Origin: an uncultured Elusimicrobia bacterium
GTDB lineage: Bacteria; Elusimicrobiota; Elusimicrobia; Elusimicrobiales; UBA9959
Reading direction: 5' to 3'
Assembly (NCBI GenBank): GCA_903889965.1
Contig: CAISZM010000045.1
Span: 1-64,000 of the forward strand
Length of the DNA stretch: 64,000 nucleotides
Shown here: piece after piece, positions 9,765 through 19,226 of the stretch
How positions within the stretch are numbered: the stretch's first letter is position 1
Layout of the letters: the number at the start of each line of letters is the position of its first letter
Translations under genes and position numbers: made by a program
The notes under the pieces: generated by a model
Told to the model about the DNA's origin: nothing
Database searches by the model: none
The model's input: the letters and a program-made list of their open reading frames with translations, nothing else

Positions 9765-10399
9765 TAAAAAAAACCGCTTTAGCGCTTCCGTTCCTTTTGC
9801 TCTCCGGCGCCTGCATAACGCCCAAGGTGGCGGTGAATCCCCGCGCGGACTTCTCGGGAATAAAGCGCGTGGCCGTGCTTTCATTCGACGGCCCCAAGGG
9901 CGACTTGGCCGCCGATCTTATGACGCAAAGCCTGCTTGAGCACGGAGCGGACGTAATAGAGCGCCAGCGCCTGGATTCCGTGATGCGCGAGCAATCGCTC
10001 ACCGCTTCCGGCTCTTTTGATCCCGCGACGGCGAAGAAGCTGGGCAAGCTCCTCGGTGTTGACGCCCTGTTCGTAGGCACGGTGGCGGAAAGCACTCCGC
10101 AGACTTCTTACATAGTCAGCCAGTCAAAAAACCCGAGAGTTACCAACGTGACGCAGGTTAACGGAGGCACGGTCTACTCGGAGGGCTCGGTAATGGGCAT
10201 GCCCAACTCGCAGCTGCTCAGCACCACCGCCAATGTTTCTCTCGTCTCGCGCATGGTGGACGTACAGACCGGCTCCATAATGTGGTCGGCTTCCATGTCC
10301 TACGAGGGCTTCGACATCCCGTCCGCCATGTCGGGCATAACCGACGCCTTCATACGCTCCCTGTCGCCGGTCTGGCCGGAACTTTACCACGCGAAATAG
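9761..10399 (+). CDS. CsgG-like lipoprotein
   Basis: Lipobox LLLSGAC; VIERQRLDSVMREQSLTASGSFDPATAKKLGKLLGVDALFVGTVAES; paralogous in motif to the 3406-4311 product. Confidence 0.8.
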   Translation: MIKKTALALPFLLLSGACITPKVAVNPRADFSGIKRVAVLSFDGPKGDLAADLMTQSLLEHGADVIERQRLDSVMREQSLTASGSFDPATAKKLGKLLGVDALFVGTVAESTPQTSYIVSQSKNPRVTNVTQVNGGTVYSEGSVMGMPNSQLLSTTANVSLVSRMVDVQTGSIMWSASMSYEGFDIPSAMSGITDAFIRSLSPVWPELYHAK

Positions 10400-10414
10400 C
10401 CCCGCCAGGGCGCG

Positions 10415-10446
10415 AAAAAGCCGGACGAATTCGTCCGGCTTTTTTT
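10415..10446. terminator. Bidirectional intrinsic terminator between convergent genes
   Basis: AAAAAGCCGGACGAATTCGTCCGGCTTTTTTT perfect hairpin with A and T tracts. Confidence 0.92.
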
Positions 10447-10478
10447 ATCGCTGGCCGCCCGGGAAAAGGTGACGGCCT

Positions 10479-10886
10479 TTAATCCATCAGCCGCTTCTGC
10501 CCCTCGAGTTCCCGGATAGCCTGCACGTCCTGGGTAAACTCCAGGCAGCCTATGTATGTCCCTTCCTCGTCGCGCAACGCGTAAAATTCTATAAAGATCT
10601 TGTGTTTGGGGCCGCCCTTTACCACCTCCAGGTCCACCCAGAAAGAGGCTTTGTCGCGGGAGCCCGACCTCATTTCGGCTATCAGGCGTTCCACCATGGC
10701 CAGGCTTTTTTCGGGATGGCATTGGCGGAAGTTCATGCCGATGGCGGCCATCGGACGCCTGAAGATACGGGTTTCGTGCCTGTTCCAGCCGGCCACTTCG
10801 TCGTTAGCGTCTATAACGGTGATCTCGGCCGGCATGGCCTCTATCATCGCGCTCACCAGCTCCGGGGCCATCCTGTCAAAGAGCAT
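10479..10886 (-). CDS. PAS-domain protein
   Basis: EAMPAEITVIDANDEVAGWNRHETRIFRRPMAAIGMNFRQCHPEKSLAMVERLIAEMRSG ... FIEFYALRDEEGTYIGCLEFTQDVQAIRELEGQKRL; DUF438-associated PAS-like. Confidence 0.85.
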   Translation of the reverse strand: MLFDRMAPELVSAMIEAMPAEITVIDANDEVAGWNRHETRIFRRPMAAIGMNFRQCHPEKSLAMVERLIAEMRSGSRDKASFWVDLEVVKGGPKHKIFIEFYALRDEEGTYIGCLEFTQDVQAIRELEGQKRLMD

Positions 10887-11650
10887 TATCTGGTCGTCGC
10901 TATCTGGAGGTTTATCCCGGTGTCGCTGACGCTCAGGCCGGTCAGGTGCAGGTCGCCCACCAGGTTCGCGGGAACGAACTCGCGCATGATCTTGGACGAC
11001 AAGGTCGCGCGCAGCGTCCAGGAGTCCTTGTCGTACTTCAGGGAAATAACTTCCTCCGCCCTCATCGGGATATGGTGTTCATCCAGCATCTTGTTGACGG
11101 CGGTATCAACGCACTGTATCACCATGTCCATCACCTGTCCCACCAGTTCTTCCTGGCTTACTTCCGGAACACCGGCGCTTTTAGAGGAATTCTCTATCAG
11201 GACGTGGATCTGTACGCGCTGTATCCGTATGGCCAGCGTGTCGCGGGCTTCGACGTAGGGCTTAAGCGTCAGGACGGGGTTGAATATTATACCGCCGGCG
11301 TCCACGGTGATATTGGAGAGCTTCAGGAACTCCCCGGCCCTGCTGACTATCGGGGCGGCGGGGTCTATTACGGTCAGGCGCGGCTTGGAGGGAGGGATCA
11401 TGCCCACCCCGACCTTCATGGCGCTGAATGGCACACGGATGTTCATATCCACGCCTATCATATCATCGTCCGTTGCCGTCTGCGGAGCCGGGGCCTGGAG
11501 ATCAGCCTGGACGGAACTGACGTCGGCGGCCCTCATTGCCCCGAGATCGAAGTCCGAGGCCGCAGCCCTTCCGCCGCAGCGGAGGAACGCGGCCAGCGCT
11601 ATTGCCATCAAGGTGAAAGTTGTTTTCATAAATTTTCTCCGGCGCTTCAC
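10886..11650 (-). CDS. Secreted protein of unknown function (paralog A)
   Basis: Signal peptide, SDFDLGAMRAADV motif, aligns by eye with the next gene (DPAAPIVSR/DPSAPILSR, YDKDSWTLRA/YDRASWTLHA). Confidence 0.7.
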   Translation of the reverse strand: MKRRRKFMKTTFTLMAIALAAFLRCGGRAAASDFDLGAMRAADVSSVQADLQAPAPQTATDDDMIGVDMNIRVPFSAMKVGVGMIPPSKPRLTVIDPAAPIVSRAGEFLKLSNITVDAGGIIFNPVLTLKPYVEARDTLAIRIQRVQIHVLIENSSKSAGVPEVSQEELVGQVMDMVIQCVDTAVNKMLDEHHIPMRAEEVISLKYDKDSWTLRATLSSKIMREFVPANLVGDLHLTGLSVSDTGINLQIATTR

Positions 11651-12948
11651 AGTTCAAAACCGATGCAGACGAGGCCGTTAACTATTTTAAGATCGTTTAT
11701 TACCGCCCCTTTGGCGAAGGAGGGAAGGATCGCGCTATTCTTCAATGTTATCTCCACCGTCTTGTCGTCCAGTTTGCGCGCGGTCATGACTTTAGACAGG
11801 GCCGGGTTGGTAGTAAGGGTATCTATAACCGAGCGTATGACCTTGCCCTGTATCCAGCCGTTGATGAAACCCGGCACGCCTATGCCATAGGCCTGGTCCA
11901 CGTCCACGCGTTCGATGCGCGCCTTTATGGTGTTGGGGGCGGTGACCTCGGGCCTTATCACGACCTTGAAATAAACGTTGGGCTTCAGGAAAACGTCCCT
12001 GGCGTAGATCTTGCCGGCCATCTCAAGGACGCCGTCGGCGCGGAACTTGAGCCCGCCCTCGTGGCCCGCGGGATGCAGCTCGAAATCGGTACCCTTGGTG
12101 AACTGCAGTATAAAGTTGTCCAGCAGGCCGTCCGACACGGCCAGGCTGCTGCCGGGCAGCTGGACAACGGAGGCCGCGGAGCCGGATTTAACGGCGAGGG
12201 AGAAGCCGAGGTCGTCAAAAGTGAAGGCCGTAAGATTTATGTTGCTTATGAGGCCGGGGAGCAGCGGCGCCACGAAACCGGGGGCGATGGCGGCGTGCAG
12301 CGTCCAGGAAGCCCTGTCGTAGGAGAAGGCAAGCACGTCGCCGGCTTTCAGGGGAACTTTGTTGGCGAGGAAGGCTTTGTCCACCGCCTCCAGCACCCCG
12401 GCGCTCAGCTTAGTCATCACCATTTCCATCAGGCCATCCTTGTCCAGCTCTTTGCCCAGAGCGGCCTTGGGACCGAGGACGACATCGGCTTCCACCTTCA
12501 TCACCTTTATGGCCAGCCTGTTATCGCCCTCGAAGAAGGGCTTTATGAACAAGGCGGGCTCAACTTCCATCCCGTTGTAATTGACGGTCACATTGCCGAA
12601 AACTATGGTGTCGCCCTGGCGGGAGAGTATGGGAGCGGAGGGGTCTATGACCTGGAGATAGGCGCCCGACAGGCCGGTGAGACGCTCGCTGATGTCCTTG
12701 AAGGGGAGCCGCACGGTCATGTCCAGGACCGGGGCGGGCATATTGGGAGCCTTGTTTACGGCCGGCGCTTTTGCCGGCAGGACCTGGACAGGGGCCGAAG
12801 CCTGCGCCGCCGGCATCTCTTCCTGCGAGGCTTTAAGGTCGGCCGCACTGAGCGAGTTAAGATCGAAATCCCCTGCGAAAGCCGCGGTGGCGAGTCCAAA
12901 GGCCGCCATTGCCGCGAACATGTATTTTTTTAGATTTGCAGTCTTCAT
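11647..12948 (-). CDS. Secreted protein of unknown function (paralog B)
   Basis: Signal peptide MKTANLKKYMFAAMAAFGLATAAFA, GDFDLNSLSAADL motif; 4-nt overlap with paralog A. Confidence 0.75.
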   Translation of the reverse strand: MKTANLKKYMFAAMAAFGLATAAFAGDFDLNSLSAADLKASQEEMPAAQASAPVQVLPAKAPAVNKAPNMPAPVLDMTVRLPFKDISERLTGLSGAYLQVIDPSAPILSRQGDTIVFGNVTVNYNGMEVEPALFIKPFFEGDNRLAIKVMKVEADVVLGPKAALGKELDKDGLMEMVMTKLSAGVLEAVDKAFLANKVPLKAGDVLAFSYDRASWTLHAAIAPGFVAPLLPGLISNINLTAFTFDDLGFSLAVKSGSAASVVQLPGSSLAVSDGLLDNFILQFTKGTDFELHPAGHEGGLKFRADGVLEMAGKIYARDVFLKPNVYFKVVIRPEVTAPNTIKARIERVDVDQAYGIGVPGFINGWIQGKVIRSVIDTLTTNPALSKVMTARKLDDKTVEITLKNSAILPSFAKGAVINDLKIVNGLVCIGFEL

Positions 12949-13180
12949 GTGAATAGTCTAACACCAAGCCTGCCCTGCCGTAAGTGTCTTAGGGCCTACC
13001 CCCAAAGCCCAAAAGGCCCCCGCCTAGAAAAGCGCCGCCCCTCCGGCAGCAAGACCGCGGAGGCGGATGCAGCTGCCGGGGCGGAGCGGGCTGCCGATCG
13101 GCTGCAGAGCAACCCCATGCCTGAACGCCGGACCAAGTTAGTGCGCCTGACGCCTTTTTATAATTAGTAAAATAGGCGCT

Positions 13181-16123
13181 ATGGCGACATCGAAGAAGCC
13201 GGGCGATTACGAAATAGAATTCGGCGGGTTTGAAAAGCTCATGCCCCACAGGATAAAGAACGTCCTGATGGTGGCCTCCCTCTACGACTCGTTCCTTCTG
13301 GCCGACGACGAACGCCTTAACGAGGCCCTCTTCGGCGAGATGCTGGACTCCTCCCCCCGCTCGGCGCCCAAGATAACCCGCGTACCCACAGCCGCCCAGG
13401 CGCTGAAAAAACTGGAGAAGGGTTCCTACGACCTGGTGATAGCCATGATACAGGTGGGCGAGACGGACATGGCGGATTTCTTCCGCAGCCTGAAGAACGG
13501 CCGCCCCGGGCTTCCGGTGGTCCTGCTTTCTTTCAACATACAGGACATCAAGAACATCCCCGATGAAGCGCGCGAGCTGGCCGACGGCATCTACCTTTGG
13601 AGCGGGGACACGCGCATTTTCTCGGCCATCATAAACATCATTGAGGACGCGCGGAATTTCGAGCAGGACTCGAAGGTGGGCGTACAGGCGGTGCTGCTGG
13701 TGGAAGATAATATAAAATTCTATTCCTCCTACCTGCCGGTGATCTATACTGAGCTGATGAAGCAGACGCAGATAGTGATGGCGGAGGAGCTGAACCCCGC
13801 CAAGAAAATGCTGCGCCTGCGCGCGCGGCCGAAGATACTCTTCTGCAGCACCTACGACGAGGCCTGGGCCGTTTACGAAAAATACAAGAACAACCTTCTC
13901 GGCGTGATAAGCGACATAGAATACCCGAAAGGGGGCGCCTGCAACCCGGAGGCCGGACTTGAACTGACGCGCCGCATAAAATCCGAAAACCCGGATATGC
14001 CGGTGCTGCTGCAGTCCTCCAATTCCAAATTCGCCTCCGAGGCCGGCGCCTTGGGCGCCTCGTTCATGCACAAGGCGGCGCCGGACCTCTCCAGGCAGCT
14101 GCGCGCCTTCATACTGCGGTACTTCGGCTTCGGCGACTTTATTTTCAGCGACAGGAACGGCGCGGAGTTCGCGCGCGCCGCGGACCTCCAGACGATGCTC
14201 AAGCTCCTGAAGGTGGTGCCGCTGGACTGCATACTGTACCACGCCGGCCGCAATCACTTCTCGAAATGGCTGTTCGCGCGCACCGAGTTCGAAATGGCCT
14301 ACAACATAAGGCCTAAAAAGATATCGGAGTTCAGCAACCCCGAGCAGCTGCGCAAGTACCTAATCGAGACGATGCACCAGTTCATCTACCGCACGCAGCT
14401 GGGCACGGTGCTTAAATTCGACCGCAAACTGTTCGACGCCTCCACGCCCTTCGCCAAAATAGGCTCCGGCTCCATCGGCGGCAAGGCCAGGGGGCTGGCT
14501 TTCGTGGATTTCCTGTTGAGCAGGAACGACCTGGAAACACGCTGGCCGGGCGTTACAGTGTCAGTCCCGAACACGGTGGGGATAGCCACGGACGTGTTCG
14601 ATTTTTTCATGGAACAGAACGGCCTGGACTCGCTTATCAGCGAAACCCATACCAACGAGCAGGTGGCCGCCGTTTTCGAGAAGGCGCGCCTGCCGGACTA
14701 CGTGACGCGCGACCTGGAGACCGTTATAGAAAAGCTTGAAGGGCCGCTGGCGGTGCGCTCCTCCTCGCTGCTGGAAGATTCCAAAACACAGCCCTTCGCC
14801 GGGATCTATAAGACGTATATGCTGTCGAACAGCCACCCGGACCCCGCGCGCAGGCTGGAAGAGCTCGAAAGGGCGGTAAAATTCATTTACGCTTCGGTTT
14901 TCTCCTCCGAAGCCCGCGCATACCGCAGGCTTAACCCGCTGATAATCGACGAAGAGAAGATGGCCGTGGTGATACAGCGCGTCGTGGGCAGGCGGTACCC
15001 GGGCGGGCGCTTCTACCCGGCTTTTTCCGGGGTAATGCAGTCCTATAACTATTACCCGGTCCCGCCCCTGGGGGCGGAGGACCCCATAGCGCACATAGCG
15101 CTCGGACTGGGCAAGACCATAGTCGAGGGCTTCAGCGCCCTCAGGTTCTCCCCCTGCCACCCGCAGAACCTCCACCAGTTCTCCACTATTTCCGATTTCC
15201 TGGCCAACTCGCAAAAAAAATTCATCGCCCTTACGAGCGGGGACACGCCCCTGAGCTACGACAGGGAACCGGCGATAGCGGCCTTCGACGTGTCGGACGC
15301 GCAGGCCGACGGTTCGCTCGAGCTGGTGGGATCCACCTACTCCGCGGAGAACGACCGTGTTTACGACGGCATATCCGATCAGGGCCGCAGGCTGGTGACA
15401 TTCGCGCCGATACTTAAGAACGGCGCGCTGCCGCTCACCGATATACTGAAGACCGTCTCCGCGCTCGGCAAGGACGCCATGGCCGGCAACATAGAGATAG
15501 AATTCGCCTGTGATTACGACCCGGGAACCGGGGCGGCCTCCTTCAGCATACTTCAGATGAGGCCGATGGTTTCAAGAAGCCCCGTCAAAAAGGTTACGCT
15601 TAAGGACCTGAAGCGGGAAAAGATACTGTGCCTGAGCGCGCAGGCGCTCGGCAACGGTGTTCACCGCGACATTTCGGATATTATCTATGTCATACCCGAA
15701 GCTTTCGACCAGATGCGGACGCGCGACATAGCGGTCGAGATAAACGAGCTTAACGCGCGCCTGCGCGGCGAAGGGCTCTCTTACCTTATAATAGGGCCGG
15801 GGCGCTGGGGTTCAAGCGACCCGCTGATGGGCATACCCGTGAAATGGAACCACATCTCTAATTCCCGCGTGATCGTGGAAGCCGCCTACGGGGACCTGGC
15901 CGTGGACCCTTCTTACGGCACGCACTTTTTCCACAACGTAACGTCGCTGGGGATAGGCTACCTGACCATAAACGAGGACGGGCCGGACTCCTTCATAAAC
16001 TGGGAACTGCTGAAGACCGGCAAATTGCTGGCTGAAATGAAATACATACGCCACTTGCGCTTTGACGCGCCTCTGGACATACGCATAGACGGCTCGGAGG
16101 GACGCGGCGCCGCGGCTGTATAG
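13181..16123 (+). CDS. Receiver-domain / PEP synthase-PPDK ATP-binding domain fusion protein
   Basis: N-terminus with two receiver-like segments (VLLVEDN ... LLGVISDIEYPKGG ... MPVLLQSSNS), then KIGSGSIGGKARGLAFVDFLL, GPLAVRSSSLLEDSKTQPFAGIYKTYM, ILQMRPMV (PPDK_N features). Confidence 0.85.
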   Translation: MATSKKPGDYEIEFGGFEKLMPHRIKNVLMVASLYDSFLLADDERLNEALFGEMLDSSPRSAPKITRVPTAAQALKKLEKGSYDLVIAMIQVGETDMADFFRSLKNGRPGLPVVLLSFNIQDIKNIPDEARELADGIYLWSGDTRIFSAIINIIEDARNFEQDSKVGVQAVLLVEDNIKFYSSYLPVIYTELMKQTQIVMAEELNPAKKMLRLRARPKILFCSTYDEAWAVYEKYKNNLLGVISDIEYPKGGACNPEAGLELTRRIKSENPDMPVLLQSSNSKFASEAGALGASFMHKAAPDLSRQLRAFILRYFGFGDFIFSDRNGAEFARAADLQTMLKLLKVVPLDCILYHAGRNHFSKWLFARTEFEMAYNIRPKKISEFSNPEQLRKYLIETMHQFIYRTQLGTVLKFDRKLFDASTPFAKIGSGSIGGKARGLAFVDFLLSRNDLETRWPGVTVSVPNTVGIATDVFDFFMEQNGLDSLISETHTNEQVAAVFEKARLPDYVTRDLETVIEKLEGPLAVRSSSLLEDSKTQPFAGIYKTYMLSNSHPDPARRLEELERAVKFIYASVFSSEARAYRRLNPLIIDEEKMAVVIQRVVGRRYPGGRFYPAFSGVMQSYNYYPVPPLGAEDPIAHIALGLGKTIVEGFSALRFSPCHPQNLHQFSTISDFLANSQKKFIALTSGDTPLSYDREPAIAAFDVSDAQADGSLELVGSTYSAENDRVYDGISDQGRRLVTFAPILKNGALPLTDILKTVSALGKDAMAGNIEIEFACDYDPGTGAASFSILQMRPMVSRSPVKKVTLKDLKREKILCLSAQALGNGVHRDISDIIYVIPEAFDQMRTRDIAVEINELNARLRGEGLSYLIIGPGRWGSSDPLMGIPVKWNHISNSRVIVEAAYGDLAVDPSYGTHFFHNVTSLGIGYLTINEDGPDSFINWELLKTGKLLAEMKYIRHLRFDAPLDIRIDGSEGRGAAAV

Positions 16124-16143
16124 AATACCTGCGGGCCCGGACG

Positions 16144-16848
16144 TTAAGGAGAGCGTTTAAACCCGCCAGTTCCCCCGCGCTCAGGTACGCTGCTTGCCGA
16201 TATATTCCAGGCCCGCCCCGTTTGTTCCACGTAAGGAACGGGAAGGCCCCAGACATCCAGCCACAACACGTCCTTTACAAAATATTTGCCGTTTCCCTCC
16301 CCGTCCGCCGCCCTCTCGTCCCCGATACGCCCCCGGGCGGGCGAGGGGTTCCGCTGAGAGCTTTTTAGCAGCATTCCCCGCAGGTCTTCGTCGAAATTAA
16401 GCTTCAGGTCCTCTACAAGCGGAGAAAGCGAGAGGCGCACGCGCTTGCTGTATGCCGCCGGACCCGGGTTCACCCCGGCCTCTCCGTACGGGCCTCCTTT
16501 CTTTTCTTTCACCATTATAACCTGCCAGGGGTTGGTCCTGAAGCCGTAATAGTTCAGGCGGGTATTCTCGGTTATATCCCAGGTGGAAACCGCCCGCGCC
16601 CCCTCGTAAAGCGCGCCCAGCCCCGGCCTGAACGAAGCCAGGTCCGAGAAGTCCCACCTTATGGAATAGTCCAGGCTCACGCGGGAAGACCTGAAGTCTT
16701 TTGAAATATTCAGCATCAGCGGGTTCTGCACCTGAACCGGGGCCGCGGTCGACTGCTTCTGCTCCTGCGCCGAACAGCGGGGCAGCGGAACGCACAGAGC
16801 GCAGACCGCGAGGAAAGCGGGGATTTTATTCCGCATAGGGACGCTCAA
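16144..16848 (-). CDS. Secreted hypothetical protein
   Basis: N-terminal signal sequence; 4-nt start overlap with upstream gene; no family recognised. Confidence 0.6.
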   Translation of the reverse strand: MSVPMRNKIPAFLAVCALCVPLPRCSAQEQKQSTAAPVQVQNPLMLNISKDFRSSRVSLDYSIRWDFSDLASFRPGLGALYEGARAVSTWDITENTRLNYYGFRTNPWQVIMVKEKKGGPYGEAGVNPGPAAYSKRVRLSLSPLVEDLKLNFDEDLRGMLLKSSQRNPSPARGRIGDERAADGEGNGKYFVKDVLWLDVWGLPVPYVEQTGRAWNISASSVPERGGTGGFKRSP

Positions 16849-18071
16849 AAGCCTTCCTTGGTATAGCGCTCCAGCAATTCCCGGGCCAGGCTGCCGCCGG
16901 GGTTAAGCCTGAGCGCCTCGTCGAGAGAGGTTTTAAATTCAGCTTGGAGCCTGGCGGCGTTCCCTAGCCGTTTTCCCTCCACCGCGCGCAGCGCCGCCAG
17001 GTCGGCTGCTTTCAGCGCGTAAACCTCTCCCAGGAACTTGTCGGGTTTGATAAAGGGGATAGCGCTGCCGGCCGGGGCCGCCGCTATCACATCGGCCGCC
17101 TCGTCATACGCCCCGTAGAGAAGCCGCAGGGCCTCCTTGTGCTTTTCGCCCGAGGCGGCGAGGGCGGCCCCCTCCTGAAAATCCGTTTCGGCCAGCTGGC
17201 GCTTCGCGTAAAGCAGGCCCGGGTAACCGTTAAGAGCTCCCCTGTAAAAAGCCCTGGCCTGGGAGTATTCCTTTTTAACCAGCGAGACATTACCCCGCAC
17301 GACCATCTCCACAGAGGCCCTGAAGACCGGGTTGGAAGCCGCCAGGGAGTTAAAATCCGCCGCGCGCCCCAACGCCGGCCCGTCCCGCAGCGCGTCGGCC
17401 GCGGAAACTTCGGCCGCCGAAACAAGGACTTCCGGAGCGCCCCTTTCGAGGGATGGGGATGCTGCGGCCATTTTTTCCGCGGCATCCTTAACGCCCTCAA
17501 GCCTGGCGACCGACGCGGAATAATGCGCCGACTTATCGAAGAAAGCGTCCGGAGTTTTGGCAAGGCTCAGGTAAGCCTCGTTCTCGAGCCACGGCAAAGC
17601 CTGCGCCAGCGCCGCCACCTGGGCGAGCAGCGCGCAGTATTTAACCTGGGGAGTCCCCGAAGCCGCCAGACCCTCGGCCGCCGCCGCCTGGGTCTCAAGG
17701 CCGCCCGTGTCGCCGCGCTCCGCCATGAAATTTATCATGGCTTCCCTGGCGCGCCAGTTATAGGGCCTTAGCGCCAGCATTTTCCCCAGCACGGACGCTT
17801 TCATTTCCGGGGCGCCCGCGAAGCCGCCTTTGGACGCGGCCGCTGAAAGGTCGTCGAGCAGCGCCAGCGCCTGCTCGGAATCAGGCGCGTATGAAACGGC
17901 GCTTTCCATGTCGGAGAACGCGGAGGCCAGCAGGGCCCGGGGAGGGTTATCGGCGGCAAGCGTTTTACGGACCCGGTCGAAATGGTATTCGGCCGCCTTC
18001 TGGCTGAGCATGCCGCAGCCCGAAAGCAAAACCGCCGCCAGCGCCAGCGGCAAGAACCGGGAATTTTTCAT
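16845..18071 (-). CDS. TPR-like lipoprotein
   Basis: MKNSRFLPLALAAVLLSGCGM lipobox; helical repeats (YSQARAFYRGALNGYPGLLYAKRQLAETDFQEGAALAASGEKHKEALRLLYGAY). Confidence 0.72.
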   Translation of the reverse strand: MKNSRFLPLALAAVLLSGCGMLSQKAAEYHFDRVRKTLAADNPPRALLASAFSDMESAVSYAPDSEQALALLDDLSAAASKGGFAGAPEMKASVLGKMLALRPYNWRAREAMINFMAERGDTGGLETQAAAAEGLAASGTPQVKYCALLAQVAALAQALPWLENEAYLSLAKTPDAFFDKSAHYSASVARLEGVKDAAEKMAAASPSLERGAPEVLVSAAEVSAADALRDGPALGRAADFNSLAASNPVFRASVEMVVRGNVSLVKKEYSQARAFYRGALNGYPGLLYAKRQLAETDFQEGAALAASGEKHKEALRLLYGAYDEAADVIAAAPAGSAIPFIKPDKFLGEVYALKAADLAALRAVEGKRLGNAARLQAEFKTSLDEALRLNPGGSLARELLERYTKEGF

Positions 18072-18090
18072 CAGAATTGACCGTTCCTTC

Positions 18091-19119
18091 CTACAAGGTC
18101 CAGTCCAGTATCACCTTTCCGGATTTGCCGGAGGACATTATCTCGAAGCCTTCCTTGAAATCCTTGACCGGGAAACGGTGGGTGATCACCGGCTTTATAT
18201 CCAGGCCGCTCGTGAGCATGGCGCACATCTTGTACCAGGTCTCGAACATCTCCCGCCCATATATACCCTTCAGGAACAGGGCCTTGAATATCACCTGGTT
18301 CCACGGTATGACGGTGTTCGGGGGCAGTATGCCGAGGAGCGCGATCTTCGCGCCCATCTTGACCGCGCCGATCATGTCGTTGAAAGCCTGCGCGCTGCCG
18401 CTCATCTCAAGCCCTACGTCGAAACCTTCGGTCATGCCGAGCTTTTTTTCCACATCCGGAAGCTTTTCCCTGCGGGAATCCACGACGTTCCTGATGCCGA
18501 GCTTGCGGGCCAGATCAAGGCGGTACTCATTGATATCCGTGATGACGACATTGCGGGCGCCAACGTGGTTGGCTATAGCTCCGGCCATTATGCCTATCGG
18601 GCCCGCGCCGGTTATAAGGACGTCCTCACCTATCAGGTCGAAGGAGAGGGCGGTATGGACGGCGTTGCCGAGCGGATCGAGGATGGCGGCCTCATCGTCC
18701 GACACCCCGTCGGGGAGCGGGAAAACGTTCTCCGCCGGCATGCTCAGGTATTCGGCAAAGCAGCCGGGACGGTTAACGCCGACGCCTTTAGTGTTTATGC
18801 AGAGGTGCCGGTGCCCGGCCTTGCAGTTGCGGCAGTGCCCGCAGACTATATGTCCCTCTCCCGAAACGCGTTCGCCGATGAAGTGGCCGCGCACGTTCTT
18901 GCCAAGTTCCGCCACCTCGCCAGCGAACTCATGGCCTACGTGCATGGGCACCGGGATGGTTTTCTGGGACCACTCGTCCCACTGGTAAATGTGTATATCG
19001 GTGCCGCAGATGGCGGTTTTTTTTATCTTTATAAGGACGTCATTGTCGCCTATGACCGGCCGTGGCACATCCTCCAGCCAGAGACCTTTTTCAGCTTTAG
19101 CTTTTACAAGGGCTTTCAT
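18091..19119 (-). CDS. tdh: L-threonine 3-dehydrogenase-like zinc alcohol dehydrogenase
   Basis: [77 protein letters not shown]; highly Tdh-like. Confidence 0.93.
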   Translation of the reverse strand: MKALVKAKAEKGLWLEDVPRPVIGDNDVLIKIKKTAICGTDIHIYQWDEWSQKTIPVPMHVGHEFAGEVAELGKNVRGHFIGERVSGEGHIVCGHCRNCKAGHRHLCINTKGVGVNRPGCFAEYLSMPAENVFPLPDGVSDDEAAILDPLGNAVHTALSFDLIGEDVLITGAGPIGIMAGAIANHVGARNVVITDINEYRLDLARKLGIRNVVDSRREKLPDVEKKLGMTEGFDVGLEMSGSAQAFNDMIGAVKMGAKIALLGILPPNTVIPWNQVIFKALFLKGIYGREMFETWYKMCAMLTSGLDIKPVITHRFPVKDFKEGFEIMSSGKSGKVILDWTL

Positions 19120-19164
19120 ATGAAGTGGGGCTCCTTAACCGCGTGAAGTTTACCAGAATATTAT

Positions 19165-19215
19165 ACCGCTTTAAAAAGCGAAAGGCCGGGCGCGGGCGGG
19201 ACCCGCGGCGCCGGC
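19165..19215 (-). terminator. Possible intrinsic terminator downstream of tdh or upstream spacer hairpin
   Basis: Reverse strand GGCCGGCGCCGCGGGTCCCGCCCGCGCCCGGCC then TTTCGCTTTTT; bulged GC stem with T tract. Confidence 0.4.
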
Positions 19216-19226
19216 CGCTTTACCGT

